A DNA stretch of 64,000 bases, taken from Pseudomonadota bacterium. Its GTDB lineage: Bacteria > Pseudomonadota > Alphaproteobacteria > Rhizobiales > Xanthobacteraceae. The position numbers and the translations under genes are program-made. Positions 42,863 to 51,161 of this stretch are shown here, piece by piece (within the stretch, counting starts at the first letter, position 1; each line of letters begins with the position of its first letter). The stretch lies in contig JAEWIX010000024.1 of assembly GCA_023386885.1 (NCBI GenBank), forward strand, positions 1-64,000, given 5' to 3'. The notes below the pieces were generated by a model, which was not told the origin of the DNA, searched no databases, and saw only the letters and a program-made list of their open reading frames with translations.

Positions 42863-44557
42863 ATGACCGAGACGCCGAAACAATCGCCGCTCCCCGCCAA
42901 CGGTCTTGCCGCGCCGCTGCGGATCAAGGTGTTCCGGGGTATCTGGTTCGCGAGCCTGTTGTCCAATCTAGGATTGATGATCCAGAGCGTCGGCGCGGCC
43001 TGGGCCATGACCCAGATGACCTCGGCCGCCGACAAGGTCGCGCTGGTTCAGACCGCCTTGATGCTGCCGATTATGCTGATCTCGATGCCGGCCGGCGCCG
43101 TTGCCGATATGTACGACCGGCGGCGGGTGTCGCTGGTGTCGCTGGCGATCGCATTGGCGGGAGCGAGCGGCCTGACTTTGTTGACGTGGAGCGGGCACAT
43201 CACGCCCAATCTGCTGCTGATATTCTGTTTCCTGATCGGCAGCGGCATGGCGCTGTTCGGGCCGGCTTGGCAGGCCTCGGTCGCGGAACAGGTGCCGCCG
43301 GACACGCTGCCGTCAGCGGTGGCGCTGAACGGCATCAGCTACAACATTGCGCGCAGTTTCGGTCCGGCCATCGGCGGCATCGTGGTGGCGGCGGCGGGCG
43401 CGGTCGCGGCCTTCGCGGTCAATGCATTGTGTTACGTGCCGCTGCTGGTGGTGATGTTCCTGTGGCGCCGCGTCAGCGAGCCGTCGCGGTTACCACGCGA
43501 GCGGCTGCCGCGCGCCATGGTGTCCGGCTTCCGCTACATCGCCAACTCGCCCTCGATCCGCATCGTGTTGGGTCGTACGCTGGTGACCGGCATTGCCGGC
43601 GGTTCGATCTCCGCCTTGATGCCGCTGGTGGCGCGCGACCTGCTGCACGGCGGCGCCCAGACTTACGGCATCATGCTGGGCGCGTTCGGCATGGGCGCGG
43701 TGATCGGCGCGCTGAATATCAGCGAGATCCGTAAACGCGTGAACGGCGAGACGGCGGTGCGGCTGTGTGCGCTGGTGATGGGCATCGCCATTGTCATCGT
43801 CGCCATCAGCAAGCTAGCGGTGATCACCGCTGCGGCTCTGGTGGTGGCCGGCGCGGTGTGGATGCTGGCGGTCGCACTGTTCAATATCGGCGTGCAACTG
43901 TCGGCACCGCGTTGGGTCGCCGGACGCTCGCTGGCGGCGTTTCAGGCCTCGATCGCCGGCGGCATCGCCATCGGCAGTTGGGGGTGGGGCCATCTCGCCG
44001 ATCTGATCGGCGTCGAAGGCGCATTGATCGTGTCGGGCGTGACGATGTTCGTCTCGCCGATCCTGGGGCTGTGGATGCGGATGCCGCCGGTCGGGGGCCA
44101 CGATGAAGCTGCCGATCTGCTGGACGATCCCGAGGTGCGGCTGCCGCTCACCGGGCGCAGCGGGCCGATCATTGTCGAGATCGAGTATCGCGTCGACCTC
44201 AACCGCGCCCGCACCTTCTATCGCCTGATGCAGATGGTCCAGCTCAGCCGCAAGCGTAACGGCGCCTATGGCTGGTCGATCGCGCGCGATATCGCCGACC
44301 CGCAACTGTGGACCGAGCGCTATCACTGCCCGACCTGGTACGACTATCTGCGCCAGCGCAACCGTGCGACCCAATCGGAGCGCAAGCTGCACCTGCGGGC
44401 GATGAAGTTTCATCACGGGCTGGAGCCGGTGAAGGTGCGGCGCATGCTGGAACGGCCGTTCGGTTCGGTACGCTGGAAGGAGAACTCACCCGATCCGGCT
44501 GCAGTCGCGGCGGTGGAGGTGTTGCCGGCCGCCACGCCGGCAGGTGTCAGCACGTAA
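42863..44557 (+). CDS. MFS transporter, EntS/MFS_3-like with C-terminal cytosolic domain
   Basis: A 564-aa MFS protein. About twelve hydrophobic segments are visible, with the first loop motif GAVADMYDRRR between helices 2 and 3. Residues after about 410 form a cytosolic extension (EIEYRVDLNRARTFYRLM and a helical Arg-rich region) that resembles the antibiotic-monooxygenase-like tail found in some MFS_3 family members. The substrate is unknown; small-molecule export is the usual role. ATG 42863 starts the protein just before the RGIWFASLLSNLGLMIQ helix. Confidence 0.88.
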   Translation: MTETPKQSPLPANGLAAPLRIKVFRGIWFASLLSNLGLMIQSVGAAWAMTQMTSAADKVALVQTALMLPIMLISMPAGAVADMYDRRRVSLVSLAIALAGASGLTLLTWSGHITPNLLLIFCFLIGSGMALFGPAWQASVAEQVPPDTLPSAVALNGISYNIARSFGPAIGGIVVAAAGAVAAFAVNALCYVPLLVVMFLWRRVSEPSRLPRERLPRAMVSGFRYIANSPSIRIVLGRTLVTGIAGGSISALMPLVARDLLHGGAQTYGIMLGAFGMGAVIGALNISEIRKRVNGETAVRLCALVMGIAIVIVAISKLAVITAAALVVAGAVWMLAVALFNIGVQLSAPRWVAGRSLAAFQASIAGGIAIGSWGWGHLADLIGVEGALIVSGVTMFVSPILGLWMRMPPVGGHDEAADLLDDPEVRLPLTGRSGPIIVEIEYRVDLNRARTFYRLMQMVQLSRKRNGAYGWSIARDIADPQLWTERYHCPTWYDYLRQRNRATQSERKLHLRAMKFHHGLEPVKVRRMLERPFGSVRWKENSPDPAAVAAVEVLPAATPAGVST

Positions 44558-44625
44558 GCTCAAAGTGCTTTCGCGTGAAGTGGAAGCAGGTGCGCGTGGC
44601 AGAATAAAGCGTCGAAGCAAAAGAC
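44558..44625. repeat. Degenerate copy of the 53861/60301 repeat
   Basis: Aligned to the reverse complement of the element at 60301, this stretch keeps GAAGTGGA, GGT.CGCGT and GCGTCGAA.CAA.AG blocks in order but has many substitutions. It starts right after the MFS stop codon and fills most of the gap to the next gene. Confidence 0.6.
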
Positions 44626-44637
44626 GTCGGGAGGCGA

Positions 44638-44919
44638 TTACAGGCCGGTGTAGCCGGCCCTGACCGAATCGATGCTGCCGTCACGCTCGCGCAGATAGGT
44701 CAACCCGCAGACCGTGAGCCGATCAAGATCGGCCTCGCCGGCGGCGTGGAGTTTTTCCAGATAGTCGATCAGTTTCTCGCGCGCGTCGACGCGATCGTTC
44801 TCGCTCCGGCTCGCGAGCAGATCGTACGTCATCATCACGCGGTCGATCGCCGCCTGCACGATGGTCGCGCTCGCGGGTTGATCCGGCGCTTGTTGTGCGG
44901 AGCTTTGTTCAGGCGCCAT
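44638..44919 (-). CDS. Conserved hypothetical protein
   Basis: A 93-aa soluble helical protein that I do not recognise. It has an Ala/Gln-rich start, a DRVMMTYDLLASRSENDRVDAREKLIDYLEKLHAAGE helical block, and an Arg/Glu-rich end. No signal peptide, cysteines or membrane segment are visible. The ATG at 44919 overlaps the 3' end of the upstream small gene by 11 bp, so the two are likely translated together. Confidence 0.65.
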   Translation of the reverse strand: MAPEQSSAQQAPDQPASATIVQAAIDRVMMTYDLLASRSENDRVDAREKLIDYLEKLHAAGEADLDRLTVCGLTYLRERDGSIDSVRAGYTGL

Positions 44920-45148
44920 GAGGGGCCTGATCGTGGATGGCCTGATAACGACGGATGGCGCGGTTGGCGATCCGGATCCGGTTGCGGTCGCCGAACTCGA
45001 ACAACTCGACGATGATCTCCAGCAGCGATTGGTCGGTTCGGTGGGGGTCGACAAGCATGCCGCTTCTGTTCAGGTAATCGGCGGCAATGGAATAAGCCTG
45101 TCCGATTACGTCGATATTGATGACCTGGACGTCGCGTTCAACCAGCAT
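44909..45148 (-). CDS. Conserved hypothetical protein
   Basis: A 79-aa protein starting MLVERDVQVINIDVIGQAYSI. It has a helical block with LLEIIVELFEFGDRNRIRIANRAIRRYQ, giving an acidic-then-basic amphipathic helix. No known family was recognised. It is upstream and overlaps the 93-aa gene by 11 bp. A terminator for leuC lies upstream at 45225-45258, so this pair probably has its own promoter. Confidence 0.6.
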   Translation of the reverse strand: MLVERDVQVINIDVIGQAYSIAADYLNRSGMLVDPHRTDQSLLEIIVELFEFGDRNRIRIANRAIRRYQAIHDQAPHGA

Positions 45149-45224
45149 GGCATTGGCCCTCCAGTACCATGACAAGTCGCGACATGGCGTTCCGGTTCCA
45201 TCGTCGTTCTTCCGAAATCGCCGC

Positions 45225-45258
45225 AAAGAAAAACGGCGGCTCCGCAAGGAACCGCCGC
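45225..45258 (-). terminator. Rho-independent terminator after leuC
   Basis: On the minus strand, CGGCGG-(TTCC TTGC GGAG)-CCGCCG is followed by TTTTTCTTT, a classic stem with a U-tract, 25 bp after the leuC stop. Confidence 0.85.
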
Positions 45259-45282
45259 TGGTGATTGTCGGGATAAGAAGCG

Positions 45283-46698
45283 TCAGCGCCAGTCGCGAAT
45301 GTCGACGAAGTGGCCGGCGATCGCCGCCGCTGCCGCCATTGCCGGTGACACCAGATGGGTGCGGCCCTTGAATCCCTGACGGCCTTCGAAGTTGCGGTTC
45401 GACGTCGAGGCGCAGCGTTCTTCCGGCGACAGCTTATCGGGGTTCATCGCGAGGCACATCGAGCAGCCCGGCTCGCGCCACTCGAAGCCGGCCTTGATGA
45501 AGATCTTGTCGAGGCCTTCGGCTTCGGCCTGCTCCTTTACCAGACCCGAGCCCGGCACGATCATGGCGTTGACGTTGCCGTTGACGGTCTTGCCCTCGGC
45601 GACCTTCGCCGCCGCCCGCAAGTCCTCGATGCGGCCGTTGGTGCAGGAGCCAATGAAGACACGGTCGAGCTTGATGTCGGTGATCCTGGTGCCGGCCTTC
45701 AGGCCCATGTAATCGAGTGCGCGATGCTTGGAGATGCGCTTGGCCTCATCCTCGATCTTGTCGGGGTCCGGCACGAGGCCGGTGATCGACACCACGTCCT
45801 CGGGCGAGGTGCCCCATGTGACGATCGGCGGCAGCTTGGCGGCGTCGAGGCGGATTTCATGATCGAAGTGCGCGCCTTCATCGCTGCGCAGCGTGTCCCA
45901 ATAGCGCCGCGCCGCATCCCACGCATCGCCCTTCGGAGCCTTGGTGCGGCCTTTCAGGAATTCATACGCGATCTCATCCGGCGCGATCAGGCCGGCGCGG
46001 GCGCCGCCCTCGATCGACATATTGCAGACCGTCATGCGGCCTTCCATCGACAGTGCGCGGATCGCCTCGCCGGCGTATTCCAGCACGTAGCCGGTGCCGC
46101 CCGCGGTGCCGATCTCGCCGATGATGGCGAGGATGATGTCCTTCGCGGTGACGCCGTCCGGCAATTTGCCGTCGACCACCGCGCGCATGTTCTTCGCCTT
46201 CTTCTGGATCAGCGTCTGCGTGGCGAGCACGTGTTCGACTTCCGAGGTGCCGATGCCGTGCGCCAGCGCGCCGAACGCACCATGCGTCGAGGTGTGGCTG
46301 TCGCCGCAGACGATGGTGGTGCCGGGCAACGTGAAGCCCTGCTCGGGGCCGATGACGTGGACGATGCCTTGCCGCTTGTCGAACTCGTTATAGTACTCGA
46401 TGCCGAAGTCCTTGGCGTTCTGCGCCAGCGCGGCGATCTGCTCGGCGCTTTCCGGATCGGGATTGGGCTTGGAGCGATCGGTGGTCGGCACGTTGTGATC
46501 GACCACGGCCAGCGTCTTCTCCGGCGCATGAACCTTGCGGCCGGAGGTGCGCAACCCTTCGAACGCCTGCGGCGAGGTGACTTCATGCACCAGATGGCGG
46601 TCGATATAGAGCAGGCAGGTGCCGTCGTCGGCCTCGTGGACCAGATGATCGTTCCAGATCTTGTCATACAGTGTGGTGGCGGATTTTGAATCGGACAT
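45283..46698 (-). CDS. leuC: 3-isopropylmalate dehydratase large subunit
   Basis: A 471-aa aconitase-superfamily subunit that binds a [4Fe-4S] cluster. With LeuD it isomerises 2- to 3-isopropylmalate in leucine synthesis. The cluster cysteines lie in GSCTNGRIEDL and in CSMCLAMNPD. The start MSDSKSATTLYDKIWNDHLV is standard. leuD is not in this window. A small candidate ORF lies 64 bp upstream in the same direction, and a good terminator follows. Confidence 0.96.
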   Translation of the reverse strand: MSDSKSATTLYDKIWNDHLVHEADDGTCLLYIDRHLVHEVTSPQAFEGLRTSGRKVHAPEKTLAVVDHNVPTTDRSKPNPDPESAEQIAALAQNAKDFGIEYYNEFDKRQGIVHVIGPEQGFTLPGTTIVCGDSHTSTHGAFGALAHGIGTSEVEHVLATQTLIQKKAKNMRAVVDGKLPDGVTAKDIILAIIGEIGTAGGTGYVLEYAGEAIRALSMEGRMTVCNMSIEGGARAGLIAPDEIAYEFLKGRTKAPKGDAWDAARRYWDTLRSDEGAHFDHEIRLDAAKLPPIVTWGTSPEDVVSITGLVPDPDKIEDEAKRISKHRALDYMGLKAGTRITDIKLDRVFIGSCTNGRIEDLRAAAKVAEGKTVNGNVNAMIVPGSGLVKEQAEAEGLDKIFIKAGFEWREPGCSMCLAMNPDKLSPEERCASTSNRNFEGRQGFKGRTHLVSPAMAAAAAIAGHFVDIRDWR

Positions 46699-46762
46699 GG
46701 TGTCGGCCTCAAACGGAAATGAAATGGTGTGGTGCAGGCGGGCGGCGCGCGTGCGCCAGGCG

Positions 46763-46873
46763 TCAGCCCGCGAGGAGCGCGGTGGTCGTCAGGCGGCCGA
46801 AGAAGCGCCACGGCAACCGGCTGCGGTCGTCGAGCACGATCCGGGCAACGATCTCTTTGCGATCTGGAACCAT
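46763..46873 (-). CDS. Candidate 36-aa small protein upstream of leuC
   Basis: A 36-codon ORF starting MVPDRKEIVARIVLDD and ending with a hydrophobic TTTALLAG. AGGA lies 6 bp before the ATG. About nine of ten third codon positions are G or C, as in the neighbouring genes, and the other frames of this stretch lack that bias. No run of Leu codons is present (five Leu in 36), so it is not an obvious leucine attenuator peptide. It ends 64 bp before the leuC start. Confidence 0.45.
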   Translation of the reverse strand: MVPDRKEIVARIVLDDRSRLPWRFFGRLTTTALLAG

Positions 46874-46999
46874 TCCATATCCTAGCACAGGCGCAATCGC
46901 CCCGACAATGAAGCCAGTGGCATGGCGCCATGCCTGCTTCGTTATGTCTGCTCAGTTATGTTACTCAGATAGACGCGGCACGGTCCGTTTGCATGCAAC

Positions 47000-47028
47000 A
47001 AAAAAGCGCGGGTGAGCCCCGCGCTTTT
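47000..47028 (-). terminator. Terminator of the ffh-rplS operon
   Basis: A GCGCGGG/CCCGCGC stem with a 5-nt loop is flanked by A-run and T-run. Read on the minus strand it ends in TTTTTT, 23 bp after the rplS stop. Confidence 0.85.
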
Positions 47029-47050
47029 CGACGTCGCGATGCGACGGGGA

Positions 47051-47437
47051 TTACTCGGCGGCAGCGGCCTGCGCGCGGTCCTGCTTCTTTTCGACGATGC
47101 GGGCCGACTTACCGCGCAGGTTGCGCAGGTAATAAAGCTTGGCGCGACGCACCTTGCCGCGACGCACGACCTTGATCGAGTCGATCATCGGGGAGAGCAG
47201 CGGGAATACGCGCTCGACGCCTTCGCCGTAGGAAATCTTGCGGACAGTGAAGCTCTCGTTGAGTCCGCCGCCGGAACGGCCGATGCAGACGCCTTCATAG
47301 GCCTGCACGCGGGTACGCTCGCCTTCGACCACCTTGACGTTGACGATCACGGTGTCGCCGGGGCCGAACTCCGGAATGGTCTTGTTGGCCGACAGCTTGT
47401 CGAACTGCTCTTTTTCGAGCTGCTGGATGATATTCAT
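47051..47437 (-). CDS. rplS: 50S ribosomal protein L19
   Basis: A 128-aa bL19. It has the PGDTVIVNVKVVEGERTRVQAYEGVCI, SFTVRKISYGEGVERVFPL and RRGKVRRAKLYYLRNLRGKSARI blocks that define L19. It is the last gene of the ffh-rpsP-rimM-trmD-rplS set and is followed by a rho-independent terminator. A 103-bp gap separates it from trmD. Confidence 0.97.
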   Translation of the reverse strand: MNIIQQLEKEQFDKLSANKTIPEFGPGDTVIVNVKVVEGERTRVQAYEGVCIGRSGGGLNESFTVRKISYGEGVERVFPLLSPMIDSIKVVRRGKVRRAKLYYLRNLRGKSARIVEKKQDRAQAAAAE

Positions 47438-47540
47438 TGCAAAACTCCATCGACGGCGCGCCAGCCCTCCGGGGCGGCTGCGTGAAACTCGTTATCCTGC
47501 GCGGATTTCCGCGCTCCTATACGGCAAAGCAAAGGCGTTG

Positions 47541-48272
47541 TCACCCGTCTGTCGTGCTTTTTGGTCCTTTTTGGTTGCCGGGCTGGCCGTCATGCGCCGC
47601 CCACAGGTCCGGACGGCGGTTCCGGGTAAGATTTTCGGCCTCCGCCCGGCGCCATGCCGCGACCTTGGCGTGATCGCCGGAGAGCAGGATGTCGGGGATC
47701 GGACGGCTCTCGAAGTTTTGAGGCCGGGTGTATTGCGGATATTCCAGTAGTCCGGCGGAAAAACTCTCGTCGGAACCGGATTCCAGCTTGCCCATCACGC
47801 CCGGCAGCAGCCGGACGCAGGCGTCCAGCAGCACCATGGCGGCGATTTCGCCGCCCGACAGCACATAATCGCCGATCGAGACTTCCTCGAGCCCGCGCGC
47901 ATCGATCACCCTCTGGTCGATGCCCTCGAACCGGCCGCAGACAATCAGTGGGCCGGGACCGGCGGCGAGTTCCGCCACCCGCGACTGGGTCAATGGCCGA
48001 CCGCGCGGGCTCATGACCAGTTTGGGACGATCCGGGGCGATGGCGGCTGCATCGATGGCGGCGGCGAGCACGTCGGCGCGCAGCACCATGCCGGGGCCGC
48101 CGCCGGCCGGGGTGTCGTCGACGCTGCGATGCTTGTCGGTGGCGGCATCGCGGATGTCGCGCACATCCATCTCCCAAACGCCGGTCGCGAGCGCCCGCCC
48201 TGCCAGGCTCGCGCCGAGCGGGCCGGGGAACATGCCCGGAAACAAGGTCAGGATCGTCGCGCGCCAAGTCAT
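47541..48272 (-). CDS. trmD: tRNA (guanine(37)-N1)-methyltransferase
   Basis: A 243-aa SPOUT methyltransferase that makes m1G37. The trefoil-knot blocks CGRFEGIDQRVID and SIGDYVLSGGEIAAMVLLDA are intact, together with DDTPAGGGPGMVL and the LLEYPQYTRP segment. The ATG at 48272 is chosen because the longer frame begins inside a palindromic repeat. It lies between rimM and rplS, with 147 bp of palindromic DNA before it. Confidence 0.96.
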   Translation of the reverse strand: MTWRATILTLFPGMFPGPLGASLAGRALATGVWEMDVRDIRDAATDKHRSVDDTPAGGGPGMVLRADVLAAAIDAAAIAPDRPKLVMSPRGRPLTQSRVAELAAGPGPLIVCGRFEGIDQRVIDARGLEEVSIGDYVLSGGEIAAMVLLDACVRLLPGVMGKLESGSDESFSAGLLEYPQYTRPQNFESRPIPDILLSGDHAKVAAWRRAEAENLTRNRRPDLWAAHDGQPGNQKGPKSTTDG

Positions 48273-48290
48273 GAAGGTGGTGCCTCGATC

Positions 48291-48393
48291 TCCCTCCCCC
48301 TGCAAGGGGGAAGGGTGGGAAGGGGGTTATGCCGGCAGAAGACCCCCACCCGATTTGCAATGCAAATCGACCTCCCCCTTGCAGGGGGAGGTA
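48291..48393. repeat. Cluster of three palindromes between rimM and trmD
   Basis: The first hairpin is CCCCC-TGCAA-GGGGG. The second is CGATTTGCA-A-TGCAAATCG at 48351-48369 with a 9-bp stem. The third is ACCTCCCCC-TTGCA-GGGGGAGGT with a 9-bp perfect stem. They sit inside the rimM-trmD gap of the translation operon. Confidence 0.8.
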
Positions 48394-48419
48394 AGAGACC
48401 GCCTGCGCGCGCGGCCACG

Positions 48420-48947
48420 TCAGGCGTCCGTACTGTTCGGCGTATCGCCGTCGACCTCGCCCGGTAGGTCGATCACCACGCGGCCGCCCGCGATGTCGAC
48501 GGTCGGCACCACCGCGTCGGTGAACGGCAGCAGCAGCGTCGGGCCGCTGAGTGGGGCGATTTCGATGACGTCGCCGGCGCCGAAGTTGTGTATCGCGACG
48601 ACGCGGCCGATTGGCCCGCCATCCATCGAGACGGCGGCGAGATCGATCAGGTCGACATGATAATATTCGCCGTCTTCGGCAGGCGGCAGTTTGTCACGCG
48701 CGACATACAACTCGATGCCGTTGAGTTTCTCGGCATCGTTGCGCGTGGTAACGCCTTGCAGCGTTGCGACCAGATGATCCTTGGCCTCGCGCGCGTTGCT
48801 CACTTCGAACCGGCGCGCGCCGTCCTTGGTCGAAAGCGGTCCGTAATCGAGAACCGCGAACGGGTCTTCGGTGAAGGTCCACAGCTTCACCGCGCCGCGC
48901 ACACCATGCGCGGCGCCGATGCGGGCGATGCAAACGAGTTTTGTCAT
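48420..48947 (-). CDS. rimM: Ribosome maturation factor RimM
   Basis: A 175-aa 30S maturation factor that binds S19. The N-terminal VCIARIGAAHGVRGAVKLWTFTEDP block is the RimM beta-barrel start, and the PRC-barrel follows with YYHVDLIDLAA and DVIEIA. It is encoded between rpsP and trmD, as in most bacteria. An acidic tail of about ten residues ends the protein. Confidence 0.95.
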   Translation of the reverse strand: MTKLVCIARIGAAHGVRGAVKLWTFTEDPFAVLDYGPLSTKDGARRFEVSNAREAKDHLVATLQGVTTRNDAEKLNGIELYVARDKLPPAEDGEYYHVDLIDLAAVSMDGGPIGRVVAIHNFGAGDVIEIAPLSGPTLLLPFTDAVVPTVDIAGGRVVIDLPGEVDGDTPNSTDA

Positions 48948-48962
48948 CGCCCCGACGAAGCC

Positions 48963-49283
48963 TTACTTCGCTTCGGCGGCCTTGCGCTCCTTGCGCGGCA
49001 CGGCCTTTTCCGGGTTGTTGCGCGGCGCGCGCTTCTGGACACCGGCGGCATCGAGGAAGCGCGACACGCGGTCGGACGGCTGCGCGCCCTTGGCGAGCCA
49101 GGACTTCACCTTCTCCATGTCGAGCTTCAGGCGCAGGTCGTTGTCCTTCGGCAGCAGCGGATTGAAGTAGCCGAGACGCTCGATGAAGCGGCCGTCGCGC
49201 GGAAAGCGCGAGTCGGCGACGACGACGTGATAGACCGGACGCTTCTTGGTGCCGGCACGGGCGAGGCGGATAACGACGGACAT
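48963..49283 (-). CDS. rpsP: 30S ribosomal protein S16
   Basis: A 106-aa bS16. The start SVVIRLARAGTKKRPVYHVVVADSRFPRDGRFIE is the family signature, followed by LGYFNPLLP and a Lys/Arg/Ala-rich tail common in alphaproteobacteria. It lies between ffh and rimM, 15 bp before rimM. Confidence 0.97.
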   Translation of the reverse strand: MSVVIRLARAGTKKRPVYHVVVADSRFPRDGRFIERLGYFNPLLPKDNDLRLKLDMEKVKSWLAKGAQPSDRVSRFLDAAGVQKRAPRNNPEKAVPRKERKAAEAK

Positions 49284-49343
49284 AGAGTTCTCCTTTGAAG
49301 ATCTGTTCGAGTCTGTTGTTGGGTTTGTTTGAGTTGGACGTGA

Positions 49344-50891
49344 CTATTTCTTCTTCCCTAAACCGGGAAAGCCGCCGAGGCCCGGTAGTGTCGGTTTGCC
49401 GCTGAGGCCGGTAAGGCCCGGCAGGTTCGGCAAGCCGCCACGCAGGCCGGCGGGAAGATCTTTCGGCAGTTGCGGCAGGCCGTCGGCGCCCTTCGGCAGC
49501 TTGTCGGCCATCGCCTTCATCTGCTCCGGCGAGGGCATGCCGCCGCCGCCGAAGCCCATGGCCTGAGCGATGCCAGCCATTGGGCCGCGCTTGCCCGATC
49601 CCATCATCTTCATCATGTCGGCCATGTTCCGGTGCATCTTGAGGAGCTTGTTGATGTCCTCGACCTTCTGCCCGGCGCCGGCGGCGATGCGCTTCTTGCG
49701 GCTGGCCTTGAGGAGGTCGGGATGTTTGCGCTCCTGCCGCGTCATCGAATCGATGATCGCGGTCTGACGCTTGAGAATCTTGTCGTCGATGCCGGCGGCG
49801 GCGATCTGGTTCTTCATCTTGGCGATGCCGGGCATCATGCCCATCAGGCCGCCGATGCCGCCCATGTTCGCCATCTGCTGCAACTGGTCGCGCATGTCGT
49901 TGAGGTCGAACTGACCTTTGCGCATCTTCTCGGCGACGCGCGCGGCCTTCTCGGCATCGATATGCGCGGCGGCTTTCTCGACCAGCGACACGACGTCGCC
50001 CATGCCGAGGATGCGGCCGGCGATACGGTCCGGATGGAAGTCTTCGAGCGCGTCGGTCTTTTCGCCGGTGCCGATCAGCTTGAGCGGCTTACCGGTGACC
50101 GCACGCATCGACAGCGCCGCGCCGCCACGGCCGTCGCCGTCGACGCGGGTGAGCACGATGCCGGTGAGGCCGACGCGCTGGTCGAATGAGCGTGCGAGAT
50201 TGACGGCGTCCTGACCGGTCAGCGAATCCGCGACCAGCAGCACTTCATGCGGATGGGCGGCGGCTTTGATGTTCGCCGCCTCAGACATCATCTCTTCGTC
50301 GAGCGTGGTGCGGCCGGCGGTGTCGAGCAGCACGATGTCGTAGCCGCCGAGCTTGCCGGCTTCGATGGCGCGCCGCGCGATCTGCTCCGGCTTCTGGCCG
50401 TCGACGATCGGCAGCGTCGCGATCTCGAGATCGCGGCCGAGCACGGCGAGCTGCTCCATCGCCGCCGGGCGATAGATGTCCAGCGAGGCCATCAGCACCT
50501 TGCGCTTGTCGCGCTGGGTCAGGCGGCGCGCGAGCTTCGCGGTGGTGGTGGTTTTACCGGAGCCTTGCAGACCGACCATCATGATCGGCACCGGCGCCGG
50601 CGCGTTGAGGTCGATGGTCTGGCCGTCCGATCCCAGCGTCGCGATGAGCTGGTCGTGGACGATCTTGACCACCATCTGGCCCGGCGTCACCGATTTGACG
50701 ACGGTGGCGCCGACCGCCTGCTCGCGCACCTGATCGGTGAAGCTGCGCACCACTTCCAGCGCGACGTCGGCTTCCAGCAATGCGCGACGCACTTCGCGCA
50801 TCGCCGCATCGACGTCCGCCTCGGTCAGCGCGCCGCGGCGCGTCAGCCGATCGAGAATGCCACCAAGCTTTTCCGACAGATTGTCGAACAT
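49344..50891 (-). CDS. ffh: Signal recognition particle protein Ffh
   Basis: A 515-aa SRP54 protein that binds 4.5S RNA and signal sequences and docks to FtsY. The NG domain carries GLQGSGKTTTTAKLA, DTAGR and TRVDGDGRGG. The Met-rich M domain includes the MLKMHRNMADMMKMM-like helices. A long Gly/Pro/Leu-rich tail follows (GLPNLPGL...PGLGKKK). ATG 50891 is preferred to 50930. ftsY is elsewhere, at 57067. Confidence 0.97.
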   Translation of the reverse strand: MFDNLSEKLGGILDRLTRRGALTEADVDAAMREVRRALLEADVALEVVRSFTDQVREQAVGATVVKSVTPGQMVVKIVHDQLIATLGSDGQTIDLNAPAPVPIMMVGLQGSGKTTTTAKLARRLTQRDKRKVLMASLDIYRPAAMEQLAVLGRDLEIATLPIVDGQKPEQIARRAIEAGKLGGYDIVLLDTAGRTTLDEEMMSEAANIKAAAHPHEVLLVADSLTGQDAVNLARSFDQRVGLTGIVLTRVDGDGRGGAALSMRAVTGKPLKLIGTGEKTDALEDFHPDRIAGRILGMGDVVSLVEKAAAHIDAEKAARVAEKMRKGQFDLNDMRDQLQQMANMGGIGGLMGMMPGIAKMKNQIAAAGIDDKILKRQTAIIDSMTRQERKHPDLLKASRKKRIAAGAGQKVEDINKLLKMHRNMADMMKMMGSGKRGPMAGIAQAMGFGGGGMPSPEQMKAMADKLPKGADGLPQLPKDLPAGLRGGLPNLPGLTGLSGKPTLPGLGGFPGLGKKK

Positions 50892-51161
50892 GAGCCACTG
50901 ATCCAAACACGTTTGCGCCCGAGGGCGCACAGCGCTGTCGGGCGTTGGCCTCCGGTCTCAAGGGCCGGGCGGCGGGTCGAAAAGAACATCTTTCCGAGAA
51001 GTTGGGCGGTTAAACGCCGGTTGTCCCGCAAAGTCAACAAAAGTTGACGGAATGGCGCGTGACGCTCTGAGCGGTATCGAGATAAGTTTCGCAAAATCAA
51101 TGGCTTGAAATGATGCGATGCCCGCCTTGCCGAATCCCGCGATTTTTGGCCCAATCCGCCG

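Noticed and set aside
46699..46900. Leucine attenuator before leuC
   Set aside because: The small ORF has no Leu-codon run, and I could not find a clear terminator/antiterminator pair between it and leuC.
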